Source: CAYLQA01 sp964385695
GTDB lineage: Bacteria; Desulfobacterota; Desulfobulbia; Desulfobulbales; Desulfurivibrionaceae
DNA: 64,000 nucleotides
Direction: 5' to 3'
Assembly: GCA_964385695.1 (NCBI GenBank)
Contig: CAYLQA010000011.1
Span: forward strand, 1 to 64,000
The translations under genes and the position numbers were made by a program. This document shows, piece by piece, positions 26,637 to 33,923 of this stretch; position 1 is the first letter of the stretch, and the number at the start of each line of letters is the position of its first letter. The notes below the pieces were generated by a model. It did not search any database. It saw nothing but the letters and a program-made list of their open reading frames with translations, and was not told the DNA's origin.

Positions 26637-28202
26637 ATGACGCATATTTTTCCCCGGACATTTTCGCTGCTTTCCGCTGAGCAAAAAGAGATTCTTGCCC
26701 AAGAGTTAACCAATGCTGAACCTACGGATGCATTTTGGCATGAGCTTGCGAACTTGGGCAAGCAAGAAGCTCCTGCCTATCTGCCGGATATGGCGCAGCT
26801 TGAATGGGCCATATGGAGTGCTGAGCAGGGTAAGAAGGGTATTCCCCAAACCGTGGATTGCCTGACGGTAAACCCAACCCTTTCTCTCCTGACCCTGGCT
26901 TGGCAGGGGTTGCCTCAATTTTTACGCGGCAATGCAGAGGCCAAAGTTCCTGTTCCCGGCGAAGAGCATGTCATGGTCTGGTTTGCTGCGGAAGGCGGCA
27001 ATACCTGTTACCGGCGCGCCGGTTTTGAAGATCTTCTGGTCCTGAAAATGGTGGTGGAGGATGTCTCCGCTCACGATGCGGCCGAGTTGGGCAACGTTGC
27101 CGTGGGCAGGCTTGACGCTGCTTTGGATCGGGCGGTCTACCGTGAGATCTTGCTGGCCCCCCCATCTAAAATCAGGCGTGATCCTGCCTCTTTTGCTCTG
27201 GGCAATACGGACGAGCGTTTCCTTTCCGCCCAGGTTTTTACCTTGCAGTGGCATATTACCCAGGCCTGCGATCTGCATTGTAAGCATTGCTATGATCGCT
27301 CGGATCGCACCCCATTGCCCCTGGAAAAAGGCTTGGCCGTGCTGGATGACCTGCGAGCATTCTGCAAGGAACGCAATGTCTCCGGCCAGGTGACCTTTAC
27401 CGGCGGCAACCCGTTATTGTACCCGCATTTTTTTGAGCTGTACCAAGCAGCCACAGACCGTGACCTCATGGTGGCAATACTGGGTAACCCTGCGCCCCGG
27501 GCACAGCTGGAAAGGATGTTGGCCATCCAAGAGCCCGCCTTTTACCAGGTGAGTCTGGAGGGGCTCACGGAACATAACGATTACATCCGGGGCAAGGGCT
27601 ACTTTCAAAGGGTCCTCAGTTTCTTGGAGGTGCTGCAGAAACTCAATATTTATTCCATGGTCATGCTCACCCTGACCAGCGCCAACAAGGATCAGGTGGT
27701 GCCGTTGGCCGAGGTTTTGCGGGATAAGGTTGACCTGTTTGTTTTTAACCGTTTGGCCATGGTGGGGGAGGGCGCCTTTTTGCAATCGGTCCCGGTTGCC
27801 GAATATCCCGAGTTTTTAGAGCAATACCTGGAGGCGCAGCAGGAGAATCCCTGCATGGGCATCAAGGACAATATGATCAATATCGTTCGCCATAAAAAGG
27901 GGATCACCCAGTTCGGAGGGTGCGCCGGGTTCGGTTGCAGCGCTGCGTTTAATTTCTTGAGCCTACTGCCCGACGGCGAGGTGCATGCCTGCAGAAAATT
28001 TCCCTCCTACATCGGTAATATCTTTGAGCAACCCCTGGCTCAAATCTATGATTCTGAAAAGGCGCAGCAGTATAGGGCCGGATCAAGTGCCTGCAAGGAG
28101 TGCGAGATTCGGGCAACCTGCGGCGGCTGCCTGGCAGTGGTGCATGGCTGGGGCAAAGACGTTTTCAAGGATAAAGACCCCTACTGCTTCATGCCCGAGT
28201 AG
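26637..28202 (+). CDS. Radical SAM/SPASM peptide maturase, selenobiotic-type
   Basis: 521 residues from the ATG at 26637 behind GGAAGGG. The first 200 residues are an N-terminal domain I do not recognise. The radical SAM cluster motif CxxxCxxC is CDLHCKHC (C211, C215, C218), followed by a GGNP motif (TFTGGNPLLYP). The C-terminal third has a SPASM-like set of cysteines (CAGFGC, then CRKF, then CKECEIRATCGGC, then a last PYC) that should hold auxiliary 4Fe-4S clusters. Such enzymes modify ribosomal peptides. I recall an NCBIfam family named selenobiotic family peptide radical SAM maturase; the selenocysteine-rich peptide at 29155 fits as substrate. Assignment to that exact family is from context. 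Confidence 0.88.
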   Translation: MTHIFPRTFSLLSAEQKEILAQELTNAEPTDAFWHELANLGKQEAPAYLPDMAQLEWAIWSAEQGKKGIPQTVDCLTVNPTLSLLTLAWQGLPQFLRGNAEAKVPVPGEEHVMVWFAAEGGNTCYRRAGFEDLLVLKMVVEDVSAHDAAELGNVAVGRLDAALDRAVYREILLAPPSKIRRDPASFALGNTDERFLSAQVFTLQWHITQACDLHCKHCYDRSDRTPLPLEKGLAVLDDLRAFCKERNVSGQVTFTGGNPLLYPHFFELYQAATDRDLMVAILGNPAPRAQLERMLAIQEPAFYQVSLEGLTEHNDYIRGKGYFQRVLSFLEVLQKLNIYSMVMLTLTSANKDQVVPLAEVLRDKVDLFVFNRLAMVGEGAFLQSVPVAEYPEFLEQYLEAQQENPCMGIKDNMINIVRHKKGITQFGGCAGFGCSAAFNFLSLLPDGEVHACRKFPSYIGNIFEQPLAQIYDSEKAQQYRAGSSACKECEIRATCGGCLAVVHGWGKDVFKDKDPYCFMPE

Positions 28203-28264
28203 GCCATGCCAAATCCGAGCTTGTTTTCCTCTTGCAGGCACCCCATAATGGGGATGGGGTAACC

Positions 28265-29005
28265 ATGAACATTCGTATTCTGACCTATAACATCCACCGG
28301 GCCATCGGGGTGGACCGTCGATTTCGGCCCGAGCGGATCGCCAAGATCCTGGCCCATCACAATGCCGATATCGTCCTCTTGCAGGAGGTCGATGTCGGGG
28401 TGCCGCGCTCAAGAAAACTGGATCTGGCCAAGGAGTTGGCCCAAAGGCTGGATTACCCCCACCGCGCCCTGGGGCTCAATGTCCAGCTGCGCGAGGGAAT
28501 GTACGGCAACGCAACCTTGAGTCGTTTCCCGATTCTTAAAGAGCGCAACATCGACCTTACCATTGAAAACCGCAAGGCCAGGGGCTGCCTCTATACCACG
28601 CTTGATCTGCAGGGCGATGGGGAAAAGGTCCTGTCGGTTTTTAACACGCACTTGGGGCTTTCCTTTGTCGAGCGCCCCCGCCAGCTTGGGGTCTTGGTTC
28701 GCTCCGATGAATTCCAGGCCCTTGCAGAGCAGGACCCATGTCTGGTGGGCGGTGATTTTAATGACTGGCGGACCAGGCTTGCCCCGATTTTTACCGAAAT
28801 TCTCGGTTTTACCTGCGCTACTAATCATCGATCCGGCTATCACAATTCCCTTTTAACCTATCCCTCATTTTCCCCCACCGGCGGATTGGATAAGATCTTT
28901 TTTCGGGGCCCGTTCAACAGCAAACGGGGCTGGCGTTGCCGCCTTCGCGTCTCAAAAGTCGCCAGCGACCATCTGCCTGTGATTGCTGACCTTTCCTGGG
29001 TGTAA
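28265..29005 (+). CDS. Endonuclease/exonuclease/phosphatase (EEP) family protein
   Basis: 246 residues from the ATG at 28265. EEP-fold motifs are present in order: LTYNIH at the N-terminus, LLQEVD (metal-binding Glu), FNTHLG, GGDFNDW (Asp/Asn pair) and the terminal SDHLPV (catalytic Asp-His). It could cleave nucleic acids or phosphodiesters or remove a phosphate; substrate unknown. No signal peptide. It lies 62 bases after the maturase and 149 before the selenopeptide, and is probably co-transcribed with the maturase. Whether it takes part in peptide maturation is not known. Confidence 0.85.
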   Translation: MNIRILTYNIHRAIGVDRRFRPERIAKILAHHNADIVLLQEVDVGVPRSRKLDLAKELAQRLDYPHRALGLNVQLREGMYGNATLSRFPILKERNIDLTIENRKARGCLYTTLDLQGDGEKVLSVFNTHLGLSFVERPRQLGVLVRSDEFQALAEQDPCLVGGDFNDWRTRLAPIFTEILGFTCATNHRSGYHNSLLTYPSFSPTGGLDKIFFRGPFNSKRGWRCRLRVSKVASDHLPVIADLSWV

Positions 29006-29034
29006 TGTCTTGAAATTACAGGGGTATTTTCGCG

Positions 29035-29063
29035 TTGACTTTGCCAATGCTTTTCCCGATACT
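29035..29063 (+). promoter_or_regulatory. Sigma-70 promoter of the selenopeptide gene
   Basis: TTGACT (29035-29040), a 17-nt spacer and GATACT (29058-29063). It gives the peptide its own promoter, expected if a precursor is needed in excess over its modifying enzyme. Confidence 0.7.
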
Positions 29064-29154
29064 GAAAGATGAAACTGATTGTTATGATCAGTCGTTTTAT
29101 GGGCTGCTTTTTGGAAAAAAAGTGAAAGAAGAACACTCAAGAAAGGAGGCAAGC

Positions 29155-29523
29155 ATGGAGAGCAAGGATCTCAAGAAGTTCCTGGCTAGCTTCGGTATTG
29201 CCAGCCTGCTTGCCGGCGCCGGATTGACTGGCCCTACCTCTGCTGCCCATGGCGGCAGCGGTTGAGGCGGGTCCAAGGACGGCGCCGGGAGCGCTGTGGA
29301 GCAGAAAAAGCCCGCAGGAAGTGGCTGAAGCGGTGATAAAGACAGTGCCGGGAGCACTGAAAAGAAGAAAACCGGAGATAGCGGCTGAAGCGGTACCAAA
29401 GATGACGCCGGTGGCGTCAAAGACAAAAAGAAACCCGGGGACAGCGGCTGAAGCGGCTCTAACGATGGCGCCGGTGGCGCCAAAGACAAAAAGAAGCCCG
29501 CAGGAAGTGGCTGAGGCGGTTAA
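29155..29523 (+). CDS. Multi-selenocysteine RiPP precursor (selenobiotic-type), five in-frame UGA
   Basis: 122 residues if UGA is read as selenocysteine (U) and TAA at 29521 is the stop. The ATG has a consensus RBS AAAGGAGG five bases upstream. Residues 1-32 are leader-like, with a charged start and hydrophobic stretch (FLASFGIASLLAGAG). Then five UGA codons stand at residues 37, 58, 78, 99 and 120, each in SG-U-GG or SG-U-SG, separated by 20-21-residue repeats such as KDGAGSAVEQKKPAGSG. The final repeat is followed only by GG. All five UGAs keep frame, and each has a hairpin at constant distance downstream. A radical SAM maturase lies upstream. NCBIfam has, as I recall, a matching selenobiotic target-peptide family. 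Standard translation would stop after residue 36. The genome must supply SelA/B/C/D, not seen here. Confidence 0.87.
29281..29295 (+). promoter_or_regulatory. SECIS-like hairpin 1
   Basis: GGCGC pairs with GCGCT (last pair G-U); a C-A mismatch then closes loop GGG (29287-29289). The loop begins 22 bases after UGA codon 1 (29263-29265), with 21 bases between. Confidence 0.6.
29343..29359 (+). promoter_or_regulatory. SECIS-like hairpin 2
   Basis: CAGTGC pairs with GCACTG, C-A mismatch, loop GGG (29350-29352). Twenty-one bases separate it from UGA codon 2 (29326-29328). Confidence 0.65.
29403..29419 (+). promoter_or_regulatory. SECIS-like hairpin 3
   Basis: TGACGCC pairs with GGCGTCA around loop GGT (29410-29412), 21 bases from UGA codon 3 (29386-29388). 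The GGU loop is the one seen in the E. coli fdhF SECIS. Confidence 0.7.
29467..29481 (+). promoter_or_regulatory. SECIS-like hairpin 4
   Basis: GGCGCC pairs with GGCGCC around loop GGT (29473-29475), 21 bases from UGA codon 4 (29449-29451). Confidence 0.7.
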
Positions 29524-29528
29524 TTCAT

Positions 29529-29547
29529 ACGGTACCGGTGGTACCGT
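29529..29547 (+). promoter_or_regulatory. SECIS-like hairpin 5, beyond the stop codon
   Basis: ACGGTACC pairs with GGTACCGT (8 bp) around loop GGT (29537-29539), 22 bases from UGA codon 5 (29512-29514). It lies after the TAA stop, so its conservation cannot be explained by the peptide sequence. It also has no T-run and is separate from the terminator at 29556. Confidence 0.78.
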
Positions 29548-29555
29548 CTAGGAAA

Positions 29556-29587
29556 AAAGGCAGGGAGATCCCCTGCCTTTTCTGTTT
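29556..29587 (+). terminator. Rho-independent terminator of the selenopeptide gene
   Basis: AAAGGCAGGG (29556-29565) pairs with CCCTGCCTTT (29571-29580), loop AGATC, followed by TCTGTTT. Confidence 0.88.
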
Positions 29588-29661
29588 GTTGCGGCTCGCA
29601 AAGACCCTGAGAGGAGGGAGCAGCTGCATACGATCAAGTAATTCCACAAGGGGGAAGACGA

Positions 29662-30156
29662 ATGAAAAAGGTCTTATTTTCCGGCATATTGTGTTTCGTC
29701 CTGATGGCAGGTTCAACAAGTGCTCATATGGGTGGACAAGGTGGTGGCTCAGGGATGATGGGGCAGGGCTACGGCATGGGGTGCGGCCCGATGATGGGGC
29801 AAGGAATGGGCCCGGGGATGATGGGAATGATGCACGGCATGATGGGCCGGGGCATGGGCCAGGGGATGATGGGCGGCTCTGGTATGGGCTCGGGCATGAT
29901 GATGGGGCCCGGCATGATGGGCGGCTCTGGGATGGGCCCTGGGATGATGGGCGGCTACTATGGCAGTGAGCAGCAACGGAAGTTTCTTGATGAAACCGCC
30001 ACCCTCCGGAAAAAAATCCATGGCAAGCAGTTTGAGTATTTCGAGGCCAGTCGAGACCCCAAGGCAAGCCGTGAGAAGTTGATGAAGCTGGAAAGGGAGT
30101 TGTTCGAGCTTCGTCAGCAGCTGCAGGAAAAGGCCTGGAGCATGATGAAAAAATAA
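29662..30156 (+). CDS. Exported Met/Gly-rich protein with C-terminal Spy/CpxP-like helix
   Basis: 164 residues. Signal peptide to about residue 21 (MKKVLFSGILCFVLMAGSTS). Residues 22-108 consist of Met-Gly repeats (GMMG, GMGPGMM) with few other residues, a composition typical of copper- or silver-binding periplasmic proteins. Residues 110-160 form a charged amphipathic helix region (QQRKFLDETATLRKKI, LERELFELRQQL) resembling the LTxxQ/Spy class of metal-stress chaperones. Likely a periplasmic metal-binding or stress protein. It has its own RBS (AAGGGGG) and lies between two terminators, so it is transcribed independently of the selenopeptide. Confidence 0.75.
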   Translation: MKKVLFSGILCFVLMAGSTSAHMGGQGGGSGMMGQGYGMGCGPMMGQGMGPGMMGMMHGMMGRGMGQGMMGGSGMGSGMMMGPGMMGGSGMGPGMMGGYYGSEQQRKFLDETATLRKKIHGKQFEYFEASRDPKASREKLMKLERELFELRQQLQEKAWSMMKK

Positions 30157-30167
30157 CTCGGTTGCGT

Positions 30168-30210
30168 AAGGGGCCGGAAGACGGTGGTCACCGCATCGGC
30201 CCCTTGCTTA
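30168..30210 (+). terminator. Terminator after the Met/Gly-rich gene
   Basis: AAGGGGCCG (30168-30176) pairs with CGGCCCCTT (30197-30205); the 20-nt loop contains a nested CGGTG/CACCG pair. The following TGCTTA gives only a weak U-run. Confidence 0.65.
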
Positions 30211-30405
30211 TCAGCCAAGCCTGCGTCTTGGCAGGGTATGTAGATCTTAGCGGCAAAAGAGGACTGCTCTTTGCCCTGCCTGAGAGCAGGGGCAAGGTTA
30301 CTTACCCAGGAGGAGTTTCACGGCTCCTGCCTGAGAAGACCAGCAATGACTGAAAGATAGTTTTTAGAATCGTGCTCAATACCTAGTCGAAGTGGTTCAA
30401 AATCG
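30206..30405 (+). other. Structured leader upstream of the sterol-desaturase-family gene
   Basis: Two hundred bases without a gene but with nested pairing: GGCAGGG (from 30230) with CCCTGCC (from 30274), enclosing GGCAAA/TTTGCC; then CCCTGC/GCAGGG and CAGGAG/CTCCTG hairpins. CTGCCTGAGA occurs twice. I do not recognise a known riboswitch class. Confidence 0.3.
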
Positions 30406-31287
30406 ATGAGTTCTGAAACAGAAATACGTATTCTTTTCTTTTTCGGTATATTCCTTGCTGTGGCCCTGTGGGAGGGCATGTCGTCCAAACGAAGGCTTAC
30501 CGTCGCCAAGGCGGGAAGGTGGTTCAATAATCTCGGCATTATCCTTTTGAATATGCTGCTGCTGAGGTTTCTTTTTCCGATCGCGGCCATGGGGGTGGCG
30601 GCTGTCGCGCAAAAAAATGGTTGGGGGTTGCTCAACCTTGTTCCGCTGCCTGGCTGGATTTCGTTGTTGCTGGCGGTGCTCCTGCTTGATTTCATCATTT
30701 ACCTGCAGCATGTTCTGTTTCATGCCGTTCCCCTTTTCTGGCGTCTGCACATGGTGCACCATGCCGACCTGGATTTTGACGTGACCACCGGCCTGCGCTT
30801 TCACCCCGTGGAAATCATCCTTTCCATGCTCATCAAGATGGCGACGGTGGCTGTTCTGGGCCCGCCTGCCTCGGCCGTACTTATCTTTGAGGTTGCCCTC
30901 AACGGGACCGCCATGTTCAACCACGGTAATATCCGTTTGTCCAAGGGGCTGGACGCTTTCCTCCGCCTCCTGGTGGTCACCCCGGATATGCACCGGGTTC
31001 ATCATTCGGTGATTATCCGCGAGACCAACAGCAATTTCGGCTTTAACTTTCCCTGGTGGGACAGACTTTTCGGCACCTACCGGCCGCAACCGGTAGTCGG
31101 GCATGAGGGGATGACCATTGGCTTGAGCCAATTTAGAAAAGCAGGGCAGGTGACTCTGGGGCGGTTGCTGCTGTTGCCGTTCACCGGCGAGTCGGGCCGC
31201 TATTCCCTGCAGTATATCGGCGCAGATCCGGAGCTGATAGCCCCTCAGAGAGCGCGCAATGATCAGCGCGCTGCTGAAGACGCATAG
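30406..31287 (+). CDS. Sterol desaturase / fatty acid hydroxylase family membrane protein
   Basis: 293 residues with four to five membrane helices (about 5-25, 45-65, 80-105, 150-175). The histidine clusters of the diiron site are HVLFH, HMVHH, the downstream FHPVE stretch and HRVHH, in the order usual for the FA_hydroxylase superfamily. It should oxidise a lipid or alkyl chain using O2 or act as a related oxidase, which is noteworthy in an anaerobe. RBS is weak, so the start at 30406 is likely rather than sure. It is followed closely by the DUF1566 gene. Confidence 0.88.
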   Translation: MSSETEIRILFFFGIFLAVALWEGMSSKRRLTVAKAGRWFNNLGIILLNMLLLRFLFPIAAMGVAAVAQKNGWGLLNLVPLPGWISLLLAVLLLDFIIYLQHVLFHAVPLFWRLHMVHHADLDFDVTTGLRFHPVEIILSMLIKMATVAVLGPPASAVLIFEVALNGTAMFNHGNIRLSKGLDAFLRLLVVTPDMHRVHHSVIIRETNSNFGFNFPWWDRLFGTYRPQPVVGHEGMTIGLSQFRKAGQVTLGRLLLLPFTGESGRYSLQYIGADPELIAPQRARNDQRAAEDA

Positions 31288-31346
31288 AAGTCCTTATGGG
31301 GAAGACAAGAGGGCGGCCTGTGCCGGCTTGCCGCCAGGAAGCAGAG

Positions 31347-32354
31347 ATGACGATCTTGCAAACTGGTCAGACCTACTGTTATGACACCACCGGCGAGGTG
31401 ATCCCTTGTCTGCATACGGGACAGGATGGTGAGTTGCGGTATGGGGTCCCATGGCCGCAAAAACGCTTTGCTGTCAAGGGGGAAACGGTGGAGGATCTCT
31501 TGACCGGCCTTGTCTGGAGCAGAAGCGCCAATTTGGCCGAGTTTCCGGTGGGCTGGATGGAGTCCCTCGATTTTATTCGAAAAATGAATAACGAGGGAAC
31601 GCTTGGTTTTCATGATTGGCGTCTGCCCAACCGGCGTGAGTTGCGCAGTCTCATGAGCTATCAGGCGAAGAATCCAGCCCTGCCCGACCATCACCCCTTT
31701 GTCGATCTCTTTCTCGGCTGGTACTGGACTTCGACAACCGCTGCCATCAATACAAAATATGCCTGGTATATCCACTTGGAGGGGGCCAGGATGTTTTATG
31801 GCCGGAAGGATCAGTATTATCTGTTGTGGCCGGTACGGGGCAAGGGCAAAAAGATCCTACCTGCGACCGGCCAGCGGACCTGCCATGATTCCTCCGGTTT
31901 GCTGATCCCGGCCGAGGGCAGCGGGCAGGATGGAGAATTGCAGGTCGGCCAAAAATGGCCTGTGCCGCGGTTTGTTGACTCAGGCGATTGGGTCGTTGAC
32001 AGACTGACGAATCTCTGTTGGCTGAAAGAGGCGGATCTGACCGGGAGGCCGGTGCGTTGGGACGAAGCCCTGACGGCCGTTGAGGAGTTGAACAACGCCT
32101 CTCGCGGCGGCATGGCGAACTGGCGCTTGCCGAATATTAACGAGCTTGAATCCCTTGTCGATTGCGCAACCTCCAGGCCCGCCCTGCCCAAGGAACATCC
32201 ATTTTTGAAGGTGCAGGAGGTCTACTGGTCGTCGACAACCAGTTATTTTGAGACGGATTGGGCCTGGGCCCTCTATCTGGAAAAGGGCGCCTTGGGCGTG
32301 GGATATAAGAGGGGAAGGAATTTCCATGTCTGGGCCGTGGCAGACGCCTGTTGA
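31347..32354 (+). CDS. DUF1566 (Lcl C-terminal-like) protein with two repeats
   Basis: 335 residues from the ATG at 31347 behind AGGAAGCAG; an ATG at 31296 would add 17 residues. Two homologous halves each start with a TGQT/TGQR-CxD motif, contain LVWSRS/LCWLKEA, FHDWRLPNRRELRSL/MANWRLPNINELESL and end with a VYWSSTT-type strand. These are DUF1566/FGE-like carbohydrate- or protein-binding modules of unknown role. No signal peptide is evident. Confidence 0.8.
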   Translation: MTILQTGQTYCYDTTGEVIPCLHTGQDGELRYGVPWPQKRFAVKGETVEDLLTGLVWSRSANLAEFPVGWMESLDFIRKMNNEGTLGFHDWRLPNRRELRSLMSYQAKNPALPDHHPFVDLFLGWYWTSTTAAINTKYAWYIHLEGARMFYGRKDQYYLLWPVRGKGKKILPATGQRTCHDSSGLLIPAEGSGQDGELQVGQKWPVPRFVDSGDWVVDRLTNLCWLKEADLTGRPVRWDEALTAVEELNNASRGGMANWRLPNINELESLVDCATSRPALPKEHPFLKVQEVYWSSTTSYFETDWAWALYLEKGALGVGYKRGRNFHVWAVADAC

Positions 32355-32503
32355 ATCGCCCCTGAAGGGGCTCCTACAACGGCAGCATTGCATACAACTT
32401 ACTCCTTCGGGCAATGATGTTTGCGCACTTTGCCGAAATCCGCCCCAGGGAATTTCACCACGGCAAGAAGGTTGCGCTGGATGGTCCCCTTGAGGAGGAC
32501 CGC

Positions 32504-32749
32504 TTAATAGAGGAACTTGGTGTAGATCTCCTCGATGGCGTCGGCCGGTACGTTGTGTTGTTCGAGCACCTCCTTGACGTGATCGGTGAAGTGCTTCAAC
32601 TTTGTTTTTGTCTGATCGTTTTTGACGCCCTCTTCGATATAGCCTCGGGCGATCGTTTTGGGATCCGTACCGTCCATCTCGGCGATTTTTTTAATGTCCT
32701 GTAAGACGGCCGTGGGAACTTCGAGTGTTATGTTGGTCATTTCGCTCAT
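32504..32749 (-). CDS. Small ribbon-helix-helix-like protein
   Basis: 81 residues. The N-terminal MTNITLEVPTAVLQDIKKIA resembles the strand and first helix of CopG/Arc repressors, and GTDPKTIARGYIEEGVK the second helix. Such proteins bind DNA as dimers and often serve as antitoxins, but no toxin gene is adjacent. ATG at 32749 with AGGAGG close upstream (AGGAGGAAAACACC). Confidence 0.65.
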   Translation of the reverse strand: MSEMTNITLEVPTAVLQDIKKIAEMDGTDPKTIARGYIEEGVKNDQTKTKLKHFTDHVKEVLEQHNVPADAIEEIYTKFLY

Positions 32750-32897
32750 GGTGTTTTCCTCCTATTCATGTGCCGGCGGAGCGACCTCTGCTTACTGAAT
32801 GAACGGAAAATTTTTTTCCTGCCCAAGCAAGGTGTCACTCTCCTCTCTTTCATCATAGGGTTTCCTAACAACTCTCTGCCAGAAAAAAATGATTATT

Positions 32898-33869
32898 TCA
32901 TTTCGGAGGTTCGAATTTCTGGATGCGGTTGTTGCCGTAGTCCACAACATAGAGGTATCCCTGGGAGTCGACCGCCATGTCCGTGGGATAATGCAACCGG
33001 CTCGGAGCGGTTTTGCCGCCTGCCGGGATATTGAGCAAGGCACCGCTGCTGCTGAATTTCTGCACGCGGTGGTTGTAAAAGTCCGCGACATAAATATTCC
33101 CGAACGGATCGGTACTCACTGCGGTGGCAACCTTGAACCAGCCCGGGAATGGTCCCGGGATATCCAGGGCAAAGGGGCCGCCCCATTTTCGCTGAAAGGC
33201 TCCGTCCGGGCCGAAAAGCTGGATGCGGTCATTGTATGCATCCGCCACCACCAGGCTGCCGTCTTGCAGCAGCGCCACATCGGTCGGGTAGTTAAAGCGT
33301 CCAGCGGCAATACCCTTTTGGCCGGTAAGGCCATACTGCTTGATAAAGGTGCCGTCCGGTCCAAGAAGCTGGACCCGATGGTTGAAAAAATCGGCCACGT
33401 AGAGACGTCCTTTTGCATCAACCGTTACCCCGCCGGGGCTGTCGAATTGGGCCGGACCGTTGCCGGGCATGCCAATGGTCTGCAGCGCTTTTCCTGAAAG
33501 GCTAAAAACCTGCACCCGGTCATTGCCGTACTCGGCAACAAAGAGTTTCTCGGCGCTGATATCCATCAGCATGGGCCGTGAAAGCTCGGCCAGGCCGCTT
33601 CCCTCACGGCCGAAACTGCGGAGGAAGTTGCCGCGCAAGTCAAAAACCTGAATACGGTTGTTGCCGCTGTCGCTGACAAAGACCTCGCCGTTATAAATGG
33701 CAATGCCGATGGGCCCGTCGAATTCGCCTGCTTCTGCGCCAAGGGTTCCCCAGCCTGTAACGAAGCGATAGCCTGGTTCCTGTGCTGTTGGGAACCACTG
33801 GGGCAGGATGGCGAGAGCGAGGCCGGCAGCGATTGCCAGGCCGGATAGGGTGATGATGCGTGCTTTCAT
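32898..33869 (-). CDS. Exported NHL-repeat beta-propeller protein
   Basis: 323 residues, membrane anchor or signal peptide at 5-22. Six NHL blades are visible, each with the pattern GxxxVADxxNxRIQxF, for example VSDSGNNRIQVF, VAEYGNDRVQVF, VADFFNHRVQLL, VADAYNDRIQLF, VADFYNHRVQKF and VVDYGNNRIQKF. It should fold as a six-bladed propeller outside the cytoplasm and act in binding rather than catalysis; function unknown. Confidence 0.88.
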   Translation of the reverse strand: MKARIITLSGLAIAAGLALAILPQWFPTAQEPGYRFVTGWGTLGAEAGEFDGPIGIAIYNGEVFVSDSGNNRIQVFDLRGNFLRSFGREGSGLAELSRPMLMDISAEKLFVAEYGNDRVQVFSLSGKALQTIGMPGNGPAQFDSPGGVTVDAKGRLYVADFFNHRVQLLGPDGTFIKQYGLTGQKGIAAGRFNYPTDVALLQDGSLVVADAYNDRIQLFGPDGAFQRKWGGPFALDIPGPFPGWFKVATAVSTDPFGNIYVADFYNHRVQKFSSSGALLNIPAGGKTAPSRLHYPTDMAVDSQGYLYVVDYGNNRIQKFEPPK

Positions 33870-33923
33870 GAATGTTGGCGCAAGACTTTGTGGTCCTGGG
33901 AGCGGAACCGCCAGGGCCGTAAT

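Noticed and set aside
29097..29489. 130-residue Pro-rich minus-strand ORF over the same repeats
   Set aside because: Low-complexity antisense reading of the Lys/Gly repeat units with no start signals.
29263..29523. 60-63-bp tandem repeat as a CRISPR-like array or minisatellite
   Set aside because: Units differ by synonymous and conservative changes and keep frame and pairing, as expected for coding repeats.
29249..29551. 100-residue plus-strand ORF in another frame over the selenopeptide repeats
   Set aside because: It has no RBS, starts within the precursor and owes its openness to the repeats. The 29155 frame has the RBS, repeat logic and SECIS-like hairpins.
30241..30345. Glycine, TPP or cobalamin riboswitch upstream of the sterol-desaturase-family gene
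   Set aside because: CUGAGA and CUCAGGCA fragments occur, but the remaining conserved cores of these classes are missing on both strands.
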